A stretch of DNA of 21,199 nt. It comes from a virus. Below the pieces are notes generated by a model, which worked only from the letters and a program-made list of their open reading frames with translations, was not told the DNA's origin and did not search any database. Position 1 is the first letter of the stretch. Each line of letters starts with the position of its first letter. Both the position numbers and the translations under genes were made by a program. Positions 6,420-14,445 of the stretch are shown here, in pieces. Location of the stretch: positions 1 through 21,199 of the IMG/VR virus record IMGVR_UViG_3300033146_000224. One strand, written 5' to 3'.

Positions 6420-7277
6420 ACAGTACATGAGACTGTACAGAAAGAATCTATCACCAGCGGAGTGTTTGCACGCAAGCCCTTAATCGGTACTGATACGATG
6501 TCTAACTCAGCAATGGGAAACCCCTCTCTCCAGAAAGTTGCTGCTGTACAGGATCATCTGGATATCAAATCCAGAACTCCTGCGAACTTTGGTAAGAAGA
6601 TTGCAAAGCATGAGGACGAGGTTCTTCTTCTTCAATGCGTGAAGTCTGTACTGTACGAGCACGATACTATTGTGCCTATTCATCCGCCTACTGCTGGTAC
6701 TACTGTAACAGGTAAGGGTACAGGCGGTATCCTGATCCGAGGTACTACTGTGATTCTCGGAGCAGGCGGAGATGAAACTGACGCTGATAAGATGGATATC
6801 GCAGTTACTACTTTGCACCAGACGCTAGCTGAGAACGACCTAGATCCTACATCTGACGGGTTCTTGTACATGGCTCCTGCTCAGTACTTCGCTATGCTGA
6901 AATCTGATAAGCTGATCTCTAAGGACTTCAGTTCTAACGGTGACTACGCTAACGCTGCTATCGCTAAGATCTGCGGTATGCCTATCAAGATGACTAACAG
7001 ACTGGCTCAAGCTCAGAACGATGCTTCCTCTGGGTATACCTCAGGTGACGGTACTCTGTACGATCTTTACGGAGCAGCTTACGGGACTTCTGCTACGGAA
7101 GCTAAGAACGTAGCCCTGTACGCTACAGGTTCTACTATCATGGTAGCCCAGAGTATCCCCCTTACTACAGATGTGTACTGGGATAAACGACTCCTCTGCT
7201 GGTTCATTGACTCTTATGAAGCTTTCGGTGCTGGTCCAGATAGAACCGACCTATGCGGATGTATCTTCAAAGCTTAA
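6420..7277 (+). CDS. Major capsid protein, exon 2
   Basis: This exon carries 285 codons of the coat protein, which forms the icosahedral shell. With exon 1 the product is 319 residues, a normal size for podophage coats of this group. Features include ARKPLIGTDTMSNSAMGNPSLQKV near the start, a Gly/Thr-rich middle (GTTVTGKGTGGILIRGTTV), LDPTSDGFLYMAPAQYFAMLKSDKL, and INWD-like MVAQSIPLTTDVYWDKRL near the end, all typical of this HK97-fold family. The ATG at 6417-6419 is intron sequence, has no Shine-Dalgarno site, and is not a start. Confidence 0.9.
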   Translation, partial: TVHETVQKESITSGVFARKPLIGTDTMSNSAMGNPSLQKVAAVQDHLDIKSRTPANFGKKIAKHEDEVLLLQCVKSVLYEHDTIVPIHPPTAGTTVTGKGTGGILIRGTTVILGAGGDETDADKMDIAVTTLHQTLAENDLDPTSDGFLYMAPAQYFAMLKSDKLISKDFSSNGDYANAAIAKICGMPIKMTNRLAQAQNDASSGYTSGDGTLYDLYGAAYGTSATEAKNVALYATGSTIMVAQSIPLTTDVYWDKRLLCWFIDSYEAFGAGPDRTDLCGCIFKA

Positions 7278-7304
7278 TTTAACTTAATGGAAAGGAGCCT
7301 AGAA

Positions 7305-7874
7305 ATGGCTACAAGAAAAATTACAGTATTGAACACGCAAGGAATTTATGATCATATCCATAAGTACATGAGTTACAACCCTGATACAGGTAGTATGACT
7401 TGGAAGAAAAGTACGGGAGGTGGTCAGACTCTCGGTGCAGAAGTAGGACATACTAATAGCAAAGGCTATAGGGGTTGTAAAGTTTGTGGTAGGTCTTATA
7501 AACTTCATAGACTTATATGGTTGTACCAAACAGGCAGCTTTCCTAAACATGATATAGATCATATTAATCGTAACAGGTCTGATAATCGTTGGTCTAATCT
7601 ACGGGATGTTAAATCTGATGTGAATGCCTATAACCATAAAGTCAGAAAAGATTCTAAGACAGGTATATCAGGTGTGAGTGTTACTTGTGATAAGTACAAG
7701 TTACCATATCATGTTAGGATAGCAGTTGATAATGAAGAGAAACACCTAGGCTTTTATAAGACTTTAGATGAAGCTGCTATGGTTCGGTATAACGCTGAAT
7801 GTAAATACGGACTTCATGAAGCTATGGAATATTCTTCTGCTCATCAGTACTTGAAAGAGCATAACTTACTATAA
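7305..7874 (+). CDS. Freestanding HNH-AP2 homing endonuclease
   Basis: This encodes 189 residues. ATG 7305 is chosen because AAAGGAG (7291-7296) sits eight bases before it; an in-frame ATG at 7287 overlaps that site and has none of its own. The HNH_3 domain (about 20-112) has KLHRLIWLYQTG with H68, HDIDHINRNRSDN (82-94) and NLR (98-100), followed by N-rich AYNHK. The C-terminal AP2-like DNA-binding domain (about 119-170) reads TGISGVSV-x6-LPYHVRIAVDNEEKHLGFYKT, with LDEAAMVRYNAECKYG after it. This architecture is common for phage HNH enzymes. It is not inside an intron: capsid ends at 7277 and gene 11 starts at 7942 in intact form. It lies next to the intron-bearing capsid gene and may cut near the same locus in rival phages. 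Confidence 0.92.
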   Translation: MATRKITVLNTQGIYDHIHKYMSYNPDTGSMTWKKSTGGGQTLGAEVGHTNSKGYRGCKVCGRSYKLHRLIWLYQTGSFPKHDIDHINRNRSDNRWSNLRDVKSDVNAYNHKVRKDSKTGISGVSVTCDKYKLPYHVRIAVDNEEKHLGFYKTLDEAAMVRYNAECKYGLHEAMEYSSAHQYLKEHNLL

Positions 7875-7891
7875 TTATACAATTGTATAAT
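7874..7891 (+). repeat. 18-bp perfect palindrome (intergenic copy)
   Basis: ATTATACAATTGTATAAT lies just after the HNH-AP2 stop codon and before tail tubular protein A. It is identical over 18 bases to 17715-17732 and shares the 16-base core with 1853-1868. It could form a DNA operator for a dimeric protein or a short RNA hairpin (seven pairs, AAUU loop). Confidence 0.75.
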
Positions 7892-7902
7892 AAATAAGAA
7901 CA

Positions 7903-7924
7903 ACCCTGGGGTAACTCCCAGGGT
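7903..7924 (+). terminator. Hairpin at the T7 Tphi position, no U tract
   Basis: ACCCTGGG (7903-7910), a six-base loop GTAACT, and CCCAGGGT (7917-7924) form a perfect eight-pair stem between the capsid block and gene 11, where T7 has its Tphi terminator. There is no run of T after the stem (AAACATAAGG), so it may act as an attenuator, RNA processing or stability element instead. Confidence 0.35.
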
Positions 7925-7941
7925 AAACATAAGGGGTAGAT

Positions 7942-8523
7942 ATGCAAACAATGCTTTCTGCTGTTAATTCTTTATTGACAGCCATAGGTGATAGCCCTCA
8001 GAATACACTGGATGTATTGAACCCTGATATAGCTATAGCTCAAAGTACTATAGAGTCAGCGTCAGTAGATATTCAATCAGAAGGCTGGTGGTTTAATAAA
8101 GAACGCTGGGATATGTCCCTAGATACTGAGGGTAGACAACCTGTACCTGTTAATGCCTTGTACGTAAATACTTATAATACTTCCTGGGTTAAACGAGGGG
8201 TTTATCTGTACGACCTGGCTAAGCATACGTACGATTTATCTGAAACAGACGTAGATTCATTAAGTATGATAGTAACAACGGAACTTCCATTAGAGGAGCT
8301 GCCAGGTTTAGTATACAATTGTATAATAAACATAGCTAAGGTTCAGTTCCTTACTGAGTTAGAAGGTGAGTACGACAAAGCTAAATTCGCTCAGTCTATG
8401 GCTAATACGCAATATACGCAGATGAAGAAACTTAATCTAAAGTTTTCAGAACCTTCTGCTTTATCTTCCCCTACTGCAAGGAAGCTCCTGCAGAATATAC
8501 AAAGTTATAATACCAGGGGGTAA
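7942..8523 (+). CDS. Tail tubular protein A (adaptor)
   Basis: This encodes 193 residues (T7 gp11 has 196), starting at ATG 7942 behind AAGGGG. The N-terminus MLSAVNSLLTAIGDSPQNTLD is followed by a helix, SEGWWFNKERW (about 45-56), and a C-terminal helical bundle with FAQSMANTQYTQMKK, all typical of the gp11 adaptor family. It forms a ring that joins the portal to the nozzle protein encoded next. It contains a 14-base copy of the palindrome (8312-8325), read as YNCI. Confidence 0.93.
   Translation: MQTMLSAVNSLLTAIGDSPQNTLDVLNPDIAIAQSTIESASVDIQSEGWWFNKERWDMSLDTEGRQPVPVNALYVNTYNTSWVKRGVYLYDLAKHTYDLSETDVDSLSMIVTTELPLEELPGLVYNCIINIAKVQFLTELEGEYDKAKFAQSMANTQYTQMKKLNLKFSEPSALSSPTARKLLQNIQSYNTRG
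8312..8325 (+). repeat. Palindrome copy inside tail tubular A
   Basis: TATACAATTGTATA, 14 bases, followed by AT as in the other copies but preceded by G instead of T. It is read as V-Y-N-C-I-I. Confidence 0.7.
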
Positions 8524-8524
8524 G

Positions 8525-10933
8525 ATGACGGAATACATAGGTAGCTATGATAATTTTATTCAAGGGGTAAGTCAGCAACCAGAAAGCCAGCGAGTACCAG
8601 GACAGGTAACTGAGCAGATTAATTGCTTGAGTTCTGTTGTGCATGGTTTAACCAGGAGGCCTAACCTTGAGTTATTTGCTAATCTTTCTTTAGACACGCA
8701 TAGTAATTTCTATACTTACGATAGAGGGGATGGGCAAGAGAAATACTTAATCTACACGTACAACGATGCTATAAAAGTTATTAATTTAGAGACAGGTGCA
8801 GACTGCGTAGTAAACAAAGATGTAGCCCTTGGCTTTAATTACATAACAGGAGCAGGTGCAGGGGACTTAAAGTTCAGTACTATAGGAGATACTACATTCA
8901 TAGCTAATGCTAATAAAATACCCGCTATGAATACCCCTTCTTACATAGACACAAAGCATAGATGGATCTTTCATTTAAAGAAAGCTAGTTTTGGTATCAC
9001 TTATGAAATACGATGCCAAAGGTACGCTGGACTTATAGATACAGCGGCTACCGTTACTACACCTGATACTGCTGTAATCTCTGCAACAGAAGCTGATAAA
9101 CGTATTTCTTTAGATACTCTGGATATTTTAACAGACCTGAAAGATTATTTGAATAACTACGCTACCTTACGAGGTTGGACAGACTACGATATCTGGGCTG
9201 AGAATGGTATTATTTATTTAATATCAGATACTTATAAAGAGTTCTCAGTTATGGATGGTAACGGTAACTCTGAACTAATGATGACGTACACTAGCGTACA
9301 AAGTTATGATGATTTACCAAATACAGCAGCAGCCTTCATAAATGTAAAGGTTAAAGGTGCAGACGATTCTGATGCTAATGACTATTACGTAGAATTTATT
9401 CCTGACCTAGACACCTCTACACCTTCCTCTGGGCATTGGGAGGAAGCGCTAGCCCCTGGCTTAGACCAGCATATAATAAGTACTTACATGCCGCATACCC
9501 TTACTAGGACAGGCGTAGATACTTTTTACTTCGGTGCTAAATCCTGGGTAGACAGAGGGGCTGGGGATGACTTATCTAATCCAGTACCTTCATTCATAGG
9601 TAGAGGTATTACTGACATAGCCTTTTATAAAAACCGTATGGTACTGAGTACAGCAGATACAGTATGCGCTTCTGCTGTAGACGATTACTATAATTTCTTT
9701 AGTTCTACAGTTGTTACAACGGAACCCGACGGGCCGCTAGATTCTGAAAGCTCAGGAGCGCAGGTAGCTAACCTGCATCATATGCTACCTTTCCATGGAT
9801 CTCTTGTTACCTTCGGTGAGGAATCGCAGTACGTGCATTCAGGTAGCACAGCCTTTGATCTAAAGAACTTTGCTTTGAACCCTACGTCTAATTACGGGAG
9901 TACGCCTATTTGCAGGCCTGCTGTCTCCTCTGATAAACTGTACGTACCTTTTAAGAAAGGGACGCATACTGGTATCAGAGCTTTTAGTATGGACGATTTA
10001 ACTGGGAACTTCAGAGGGTACGATTTAACTGAGCACGTTCCTTCTTACTTAGCTGGTACTTGTAAGAAGGTAGTTGTAAGCAACGATCATAATATTCTTT
10101 TTGTTCTAGCGAGTTCTTACGAGCTGTACGTGTATCAATGGTATCAATCTGGAAATGAAGTAAAGCAACAAGCCTGGCATAAATGGACGTTCCCGCAGGT
10201 GTACGCTATTAAAGATATTGCCTGTATTCATAGTAAGTTATACGTAGTATACAGAAGTTCATCAAGTACGTATCAGCTAGGTTTCTTAGACCTGACTAAA
10301 GAGGCACTACCTGGGACAGCTAACCTTTGTCATATGGATTACGGACAAGGGGTTATAGCTACAGATACAGGAAGTACTTACGATTTAACAATACCTTCTT
10401 ATTTCATAGACAATGACCTAGTAGACTATTTATGCATAACACCAGCTTACTATTTCTCTGAAACAGGAACAGAATTAAACCCTAGCAGGTACGTGATATC
10501 AGGTAGTACTATCAGTATAAATAAAGAAGGTCTTACATTTAACGGTGGGGATCTTAAATTTATTCTAGGAGTCCCTTACGTTAGCGGTATTACTTTAACT
10601 AGACCTTTTGTTAAAGATCAACTAGGGAGATCTAAAATCGGGCATACCTTACGTATCAAGGATATGCACTTTGCCTTAGAAAATACAGGGTACATAGATT
10701 TTACTTTTCATGCTTACGGGGCAAGCAAGACAATCTCCTTTGACTCGAACTTAATCGGAGTCCTTACTCTGAATCAACAGCGAAGTTTAGTTGATTATGT
10801 TCTTAGAGCACCTCTTAGAGTTAGGTCTGATAAGCTGCAAATTACAGCTTCTTCTGATAAGCTAGATCAATTTAATTTAATCAGTGCTTCCTGGAATGGT
10901 ACGCATAGAGAAAAGGGTAGGAGGACTAACTAA
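8525..10933 (+). CDS. Tail tubular protein B (nozzle)
   Basis: This encodes 802 residues (T7 gp12 has 794), starting at ATG 8525 one base after the previous stop codon, behind AGGGGGT. The N-terminus YIGSYDNFIQGVSQQPESQR, with QINCLSSVVHGLTRRPN, is the family signature. Further marks include FIGRGITDIAFYKNRMVLS, GPLDSESSGAQVANLHHMLPF and a C-terminal GTHREKGRR. It is mostly beta structure and forms the hexameric nozzle at the tail tip that holds DNA until ejection and anchors the fibres. It ends TAATG with the next gene. Confidence 0.95.
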   Translation: MTEYIGSYDNFIQGVSQQPESQRVPGQVTEQINCLSSVVHGLTRRPNLELFANLSLDTHSNFYTYDRGDGQEKYLIYTYNDAIKVINLETGADCVVNKDVALGFNYITGAGAGDLKFSTIGDTTFIANANKIPAMNTPSYIDTKHRWIFHLKKASFGITYEIRCQRYAGLIDTAATVTTPDTAVISATEADKRISLDTLDILTDLKDYLNNYATLRGWTDYDIWAENGIIYLISDTYKEFSVMDGNGNSELMMTYTSVQSYDDLPNTAAAFINVKVKGADDSDANDYYVEFIPDLDTSTPSSGHWEEALAPGLDQHIISTYMPHTLTRTGVDTFYFGAKSWVDRGAGDDLSNPVPSFIGRGITDIAFYKNRMVLSTADTVCASAVDDYYNFFSSTVVTTEPDGPLDSESSGAQVANLHHMLPFHGSLVTFGEESQYVHSGSTAFDLKNFALNPTSNYGSTPICRPAVSSDKLYVPFKKGTHTGIRAFSMDDLTGNFRGYDLTEHVPSYLAGTCKKVVVSNDHNILFVLASSYELYVYQWYQSGNEVKQQAWHKWTFPQVYAIKDIACIHSKLYVVYRSSSSTYQLGFLDLTKEALPGTANLCHMDYGQGVIATDTGSTYDLTIPSYFIDNDLVDYLCITPAYYFSETGTELNPSRYVISGSTISINKEGLTFNGGDLKFILGVPYVSGITLTRPFVKDQLGRSKIGHTLRIKDMHFALENTGYIDFTFHAYGASKTISFDSNLIGVLTLNQQRSLVDYVLRAPLRVRSDKLQITASSDKLDQFNLISASWNGTHREKGRRTN

Positions 10934-11547
10934 TGTACGCACAGATGGGACTTGCAGTAGCCTCTAGCGTCTTAGGTACTATGCAGAAGAACGCTAATCT
11001 GAAAGCTCAGTACAAGGCTATAGAGCAACAGCATGAACTTAATGTCTCCATAACTCGGAGTATGCTTAACACTTTAGATATGCGAGTCAATAGGCAATCC
11101 TCTGAAATTACAAGAGATAAGCTCAGGACTCAAAGGGATATACAGGCGCAGGCTACTACTGCAGTAGGAGAGAGTAGAGTCCAGGCTGCTCAGATAGGAG
11201 TAACAGGCAGGCGAGCTTCTCTAGCAGTCTCTCAAGGGATAGAGAGGAAAGCTGCTGACCTTATGTCGGACGCTCAGATTAACGCTGAGACTGAGCAGTG
11301 GAATCTTATTCAGAGTCACCAGGATCAGGCCTCCAGGGCTATAGCTAATTTGAATAACAGCATACCTAATATCCCGCAAGCTGACTCACCTTGGTTAGGT
11401 GTTGTTGGTGCTGTTCAGACAGGAGCTAATGTTTATTTTGGTTCTGATAAGTTCGATAAGGCGAAGTTCAAACAGTACTTTAGCTCCGAGAGTACACCAG
11501 AGGTGGCTAATATAACAGAATCATCTAATTCTTTTAGAGGTAGGTAA
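10933..11547 (+). CDS. Internal virion protein, T7 gp14-like
   Basis: This encodes 204 residues (T7 gp14 has 196), starting at ATG 10933 behind AGGAGG. A short hydrophobic N-terminus (MGLAVASSVLGTM, 5-17) is followed by a long Gln/Arg/Ala helix (about 20-150, with QQHELNVSITRSML and AAQIGVTGRRASLAVSQ), then a Pro/Gly break and a polar tail. This fits the ejection protein that inserts in the outer membrane as the first part of the trans-envelope channel. Its position between nozzle and gp15-like genes supports the call. Confidence 0.85.
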   Translation: MYAQMGLAVASSVLGTMQKNANLKAQYKAIEQQHELNVSITRSMLNTLDMRVNRQSSEITRDKLRTQRDIQAQATTAVGESRVQAAQIGVTGRRASLAVSQGIERKAADLMSDAQINAETEQWNLIQSHQDQASRAIANLNNSIPNIPQADSPWLGVVGAVQTGANVYFGSDKFDKAKFKQYFSSESTPEVANITESSNSFRGR

Positions 11548-11549
11548 AT

Positions 11550-14444
11550 ATGGCATTAGAGCGTACAGCTTTAGGAAGCCCTACGCAGGGTTTGCAGAAA
11601 GCTCGTCAAGTCAATCCTAATCAGACAGCAGGAGTCCTTAGCCAGCTCAGTACATTAGGGCAAGGGGTGGCTAAAGAATATCGAGAAACCCAGAAGCTTA
11701 ATATGTCTCGAAAAGCCCAGACAGACGCTATCAATAAACAAATTAATCCAGATCTAAAGAAGTCCTCTGCTGTTTATGCTGGTAAAACTTTAGAGTACGA
11801 ACAGACGCAGGTCTATAATACCTGGAAGAGTGACATACAAGCAGGCAAGTACGATGATACAGATCCCGAAGCCTTTCAGCAGTACTTAGAGAAACAGCAC
11901 AGAGATACTACAAAGACTCTGGGAAATAAAGAATACTCAGATCTTATGCAGGAAATTCATGCTGGGTTCTGGTTCAAGAACGAGGGGAACTTGGTAGCTG
12001 CTCAACGAGGTATGGCTACTGCCAAGCTGAAGAAAAATCAAGAGAACCTCTTTCTAAGCCAGACTAGAGAGTCCTTTCAGGACGGCATGACTGCTGAACA
12101 AACTGCTGATGTTATAGCGCACCTTATGCAGAAGGGGGCTGGGGATCTGGTAAGCAACGAGCACAAGAAGACAGTGCTAACAGTAGCTGCTGGACTTCAG
12201 GCCTTGACAGGGGACGATACTATTCTAGCAGTACTTGACGATAAGTACAATATCAGTATAGATCCTAAACTTGCTCCGATGTACAAAGCTGCTAGAAAAT
12301 CCTTTGCTAGTTCTCAGAAAGATCGGAATGATGCGTATTCTTTTACCGAGATGTCTAATATAGATAACGATGCTGAAGCTGGTATCCTGACAGAAGCTGC
12401 TGTTATAAAAGCTTTAGATGATCCTAAAGTAAAGATAACTCCGCTATGGGCTATTGGTAAAATGAATAAAAGCAGGAGAAGGGCAACAGAGCTAGATATC
12501 CTTGAGCGGAATATTCAAAGGATCCTATCAGGTAAAGCTGCGGATCTTACTGGTATGCCTAAGTCAGATGTTCAAACTATGCACAAGAAAATATTTGAAG
12601 AGCATATACTGACAGAGAAAGATCCAGAAATAAGAGGACAAAGAGCTGCTGTCCTTTATGGTGAGCATGAGCAACCTCCTGAAATATTAAAGAATGAGAC
12701 GCATGTCTTTTCTGACTTCCCTATGCTGACCGCTGAGGGTGAGATTAACCCTGCAGTAATGGAAGCTTTTTCTTTCTTTAACGGAATGAAGAAGAGTCCT
12801 GCTTATACTACTGAGCATTTCAATAGAATCTTTGAGGGGAACAAGGAAGCCCTTAGGAACTTCCATGACCTGGAGTTCTATGCTAAAGCCTTTACAGGAT
12901 CTCAAGCTGATAGAATGAAGTTCGCTGGTTCTAAGATAGAAGCACTCAGGGAAACCAAGGAGCAAGTAGATCCTCAAACAGTTAGCGTAAAGTATAATCA
13001 GGCTGTGGATTCTTTTGACGATGCCTTAGCTAAAAGGCAGACCTGGAAATTCTGGCAGAATACTTCAGATGAGTCTATGCGGAATATGTATCATAGCCAG
13101 TACTTGCGGGCTGTAAAGAATGAACTTAGAATGGGTAGGCCTTTGGAAGCAGCTCAGGAAACAGCCTTTGCTTTAGTCGATAATCAGTACACCTTTGGTT
13201 TCGGGCAAATGCAATACACGGGTGGCGTATCTGCTGCTACTAGAGGTGGCTTCAGGACTACAGAAGCTTGCGATCAGGCCTTTGATATAGTAACTACACA
13301 AGATCCAGAAGTAAAAGAAATGCTTACATCCACCTTTGGGAGTACAGACTTAACTGAACAGTCAATTTATTTTGATGCAGACACTAATAATATTATCATT
13401 GGGGGAGACACAGAAGCTGCTGTTTCTTTTAATATAGAAACCCTTAAAGCGAAGCACGAGCTTTACGAGGAGCGTATCCAAGCAGAGTACAAAGAAGAAC
13501 GGAAGCTATCAGCGGAAGCTATAGCAGACAGGAAGGAAGCTCAAAGATTACTAGCTAATGATAAACTTTCTAAGCACTTACTTAATCTGGAGATGCGTAC
13601 TATTACTAAATCCCCCTGGGGTATGGAAGAGAGAGCTTCTTCTAAGAAATTCGAGTACATCCTGAACAGGCTACCTGGAGTATATTCAGGTATGACTTAT
13701 GATAAGTACAAGGAACTAGATACTGATTCTCAGACTGATGTAAGGAAGCTTGTTAATCATGCCCTTGCTTCTACAGTAGCTATTGCAGGAATCTCAACTC
13801 CCTGGTGGAAAGAATTGTATTTAACGCTAAGTAACAGACAAGAGGAAATTACTCCGCATATGGGACTATGGTCAATTATTAAAAGTAAGTTTAATTTCGG
13901 AGCAGAAGCAGAAGCATCACCTATGCCTGTAGGGCAAGTACAAGAAACTGACGGGGAAACTTCTAGCACCAGTGATTTAATCGAGCCTATGAAGTACGAG
14001 GAGAACAGAGGAGGGACAGGAAAGAAGGACGGTAAATGGTTCCCCTTTGGTTCAGTAGAGGGCGGTACAGATACCATAGCGTACGGGCATAAGCTTACTA
14101 AAGCAGAAGTTAAAGCAGGTACTTATAAAGACGGGATTACAGAAGAAGAAGCTACAGCCTTATTGAAGAAAGATTTAGAAGCAGCAGAAAGTACAGCTAA
14201 GAAATCCTGGACAGGGTACACAGAACTTCCTAATAAATATCAGCAAGTTATCAAAGCGCTAGCTTTTAATATCGGATCAGTGACTAAAGCTAAGTGGCCT
14301 AATTTAGCTGATGCTATGAAAGCTAAGGATGATTCTAAAGTCAGAGCTGAAATGATAACTTCCTTCACTACAGCTTCTGGGACAAAGAAACAACTTACTG
14401 CAAGGGCTAAACGGATAGCCGATGAAATCGGCCTAGGAGCTTAA
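11550..14444 (+). CDS. Internal virion protein, gp15-like, with C-terminal lysozyme
   Basis: This encodes 964 residues, starting at ATG 11550 two bases after the previous stop. Residues 1 to about 800 are helical, Gln/Lys/Glu rich and resemble T7 gp15 or phiKMV gp36 core proteins. Residues from about 808 to 964 look like a GH24 (T4-lysozyme-type) muramidase. E817/E818 are candidate catalytic Glu residues, VEGGTDTIAYGHKLT (836-850) matches the Asp/Thr-IGYGH hairpin, and EEEATALLKKDL is followed by NKYQQVIKALAFNIGS. The position of T4 Asp20 seems filled by E837 or D841. T4 lysozyme has D20 six residues before T26, so the catalytic acid arrangement is not certain. T7 carries its wall-cutting domain on gp16 instead; phiKMV places it on this protein. 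It would locally cut peptidoglycan during DNA entry. Confidence 0.88.
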   Translation: MALERTALGSPTQGLQKARQVNPNQTAGVLSQLSTLGQGVAKEYRETQKLNMSRKAQTDAINKQINPDLKKSSAVYAGKTLEYEQTQVYNTWKSDIQAGKYDDTDPEAFQQYLEKQHRDTTKTLGNKEYSDLMQEIHAGFWFKNEGNLVAAQRGMATAKLKKNQENLFLSQTRESFQDGMTAEQTADVIAHLMQKGAGDLVSNEHKKTVLTVAAGLQALTGDDTILAVLDDKYNISIDPKLAPMYKAARKSFASSQKDRNDAYSFTEMSNIDNDAEAGILTEAAVIKALDDPKVKITPLWAIGKMNKSRRRATELDILERNIQRILSGKAADLTGMPKSDVQTMHKKIFEEHILTEKDPEIRGQRAAVLYGEHEQPPEILKNETHVFSDFPMLTAEGEINPAVMEAFSFFNGMKKSPAYTTEHFNRIFEGNKEALRNFHDLEFYAKAFTGSQADRMKFAGSKIEALRETKEQVDPQTVSVKYNQAVDSFDDALAKRQTWKFWQNTSDESMRNMYHSQYLRAVKNELRMGRPLEAAQETAFALVDNQYTFGFGQMQYTGGVSAATRGGFRTTEACDQAFDIVTTQDPEVKEMLTSTFGSTDLTEQSIYFDADTNNIIIGGDTEAAVSFNIETLKAKHELYEERIQAEYKEERKLSAEAIADRKEAQRLLANDKLSKHLLNLEMRTITKSPWGMEERASSKKFEYILNRLPGVYSGMTYDKYKELDTDSQTDVRKLVNHALASTVAIAGISTPWWKELYLTLSNRQEEITPHMGLWSIIKSKFNFGAEAEASPMPVGQVQETDGETSSTSDLIEPMKYEENRGGTGKKDGKWFPFGSVEGGTDTIAYGHKLTKAEVKAGTYKDGITEEEATALLKKDLEAAESTAKKSWTGYTELPNKYQQVIKALAFNIGSVTKAKWPNLADAMKAKDDSKVRAEMITSFTTASGTKKQLTARAKRIADEIGLGA

Positions 14445-14445
14445 T

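Noticed and set aside
7287-7304. Upstream ATG for the HNH-AP2 gene
   Set aside because: ATG 7287 has no ribosome site and lies over the AAAGGAG that serves ATG 7305.
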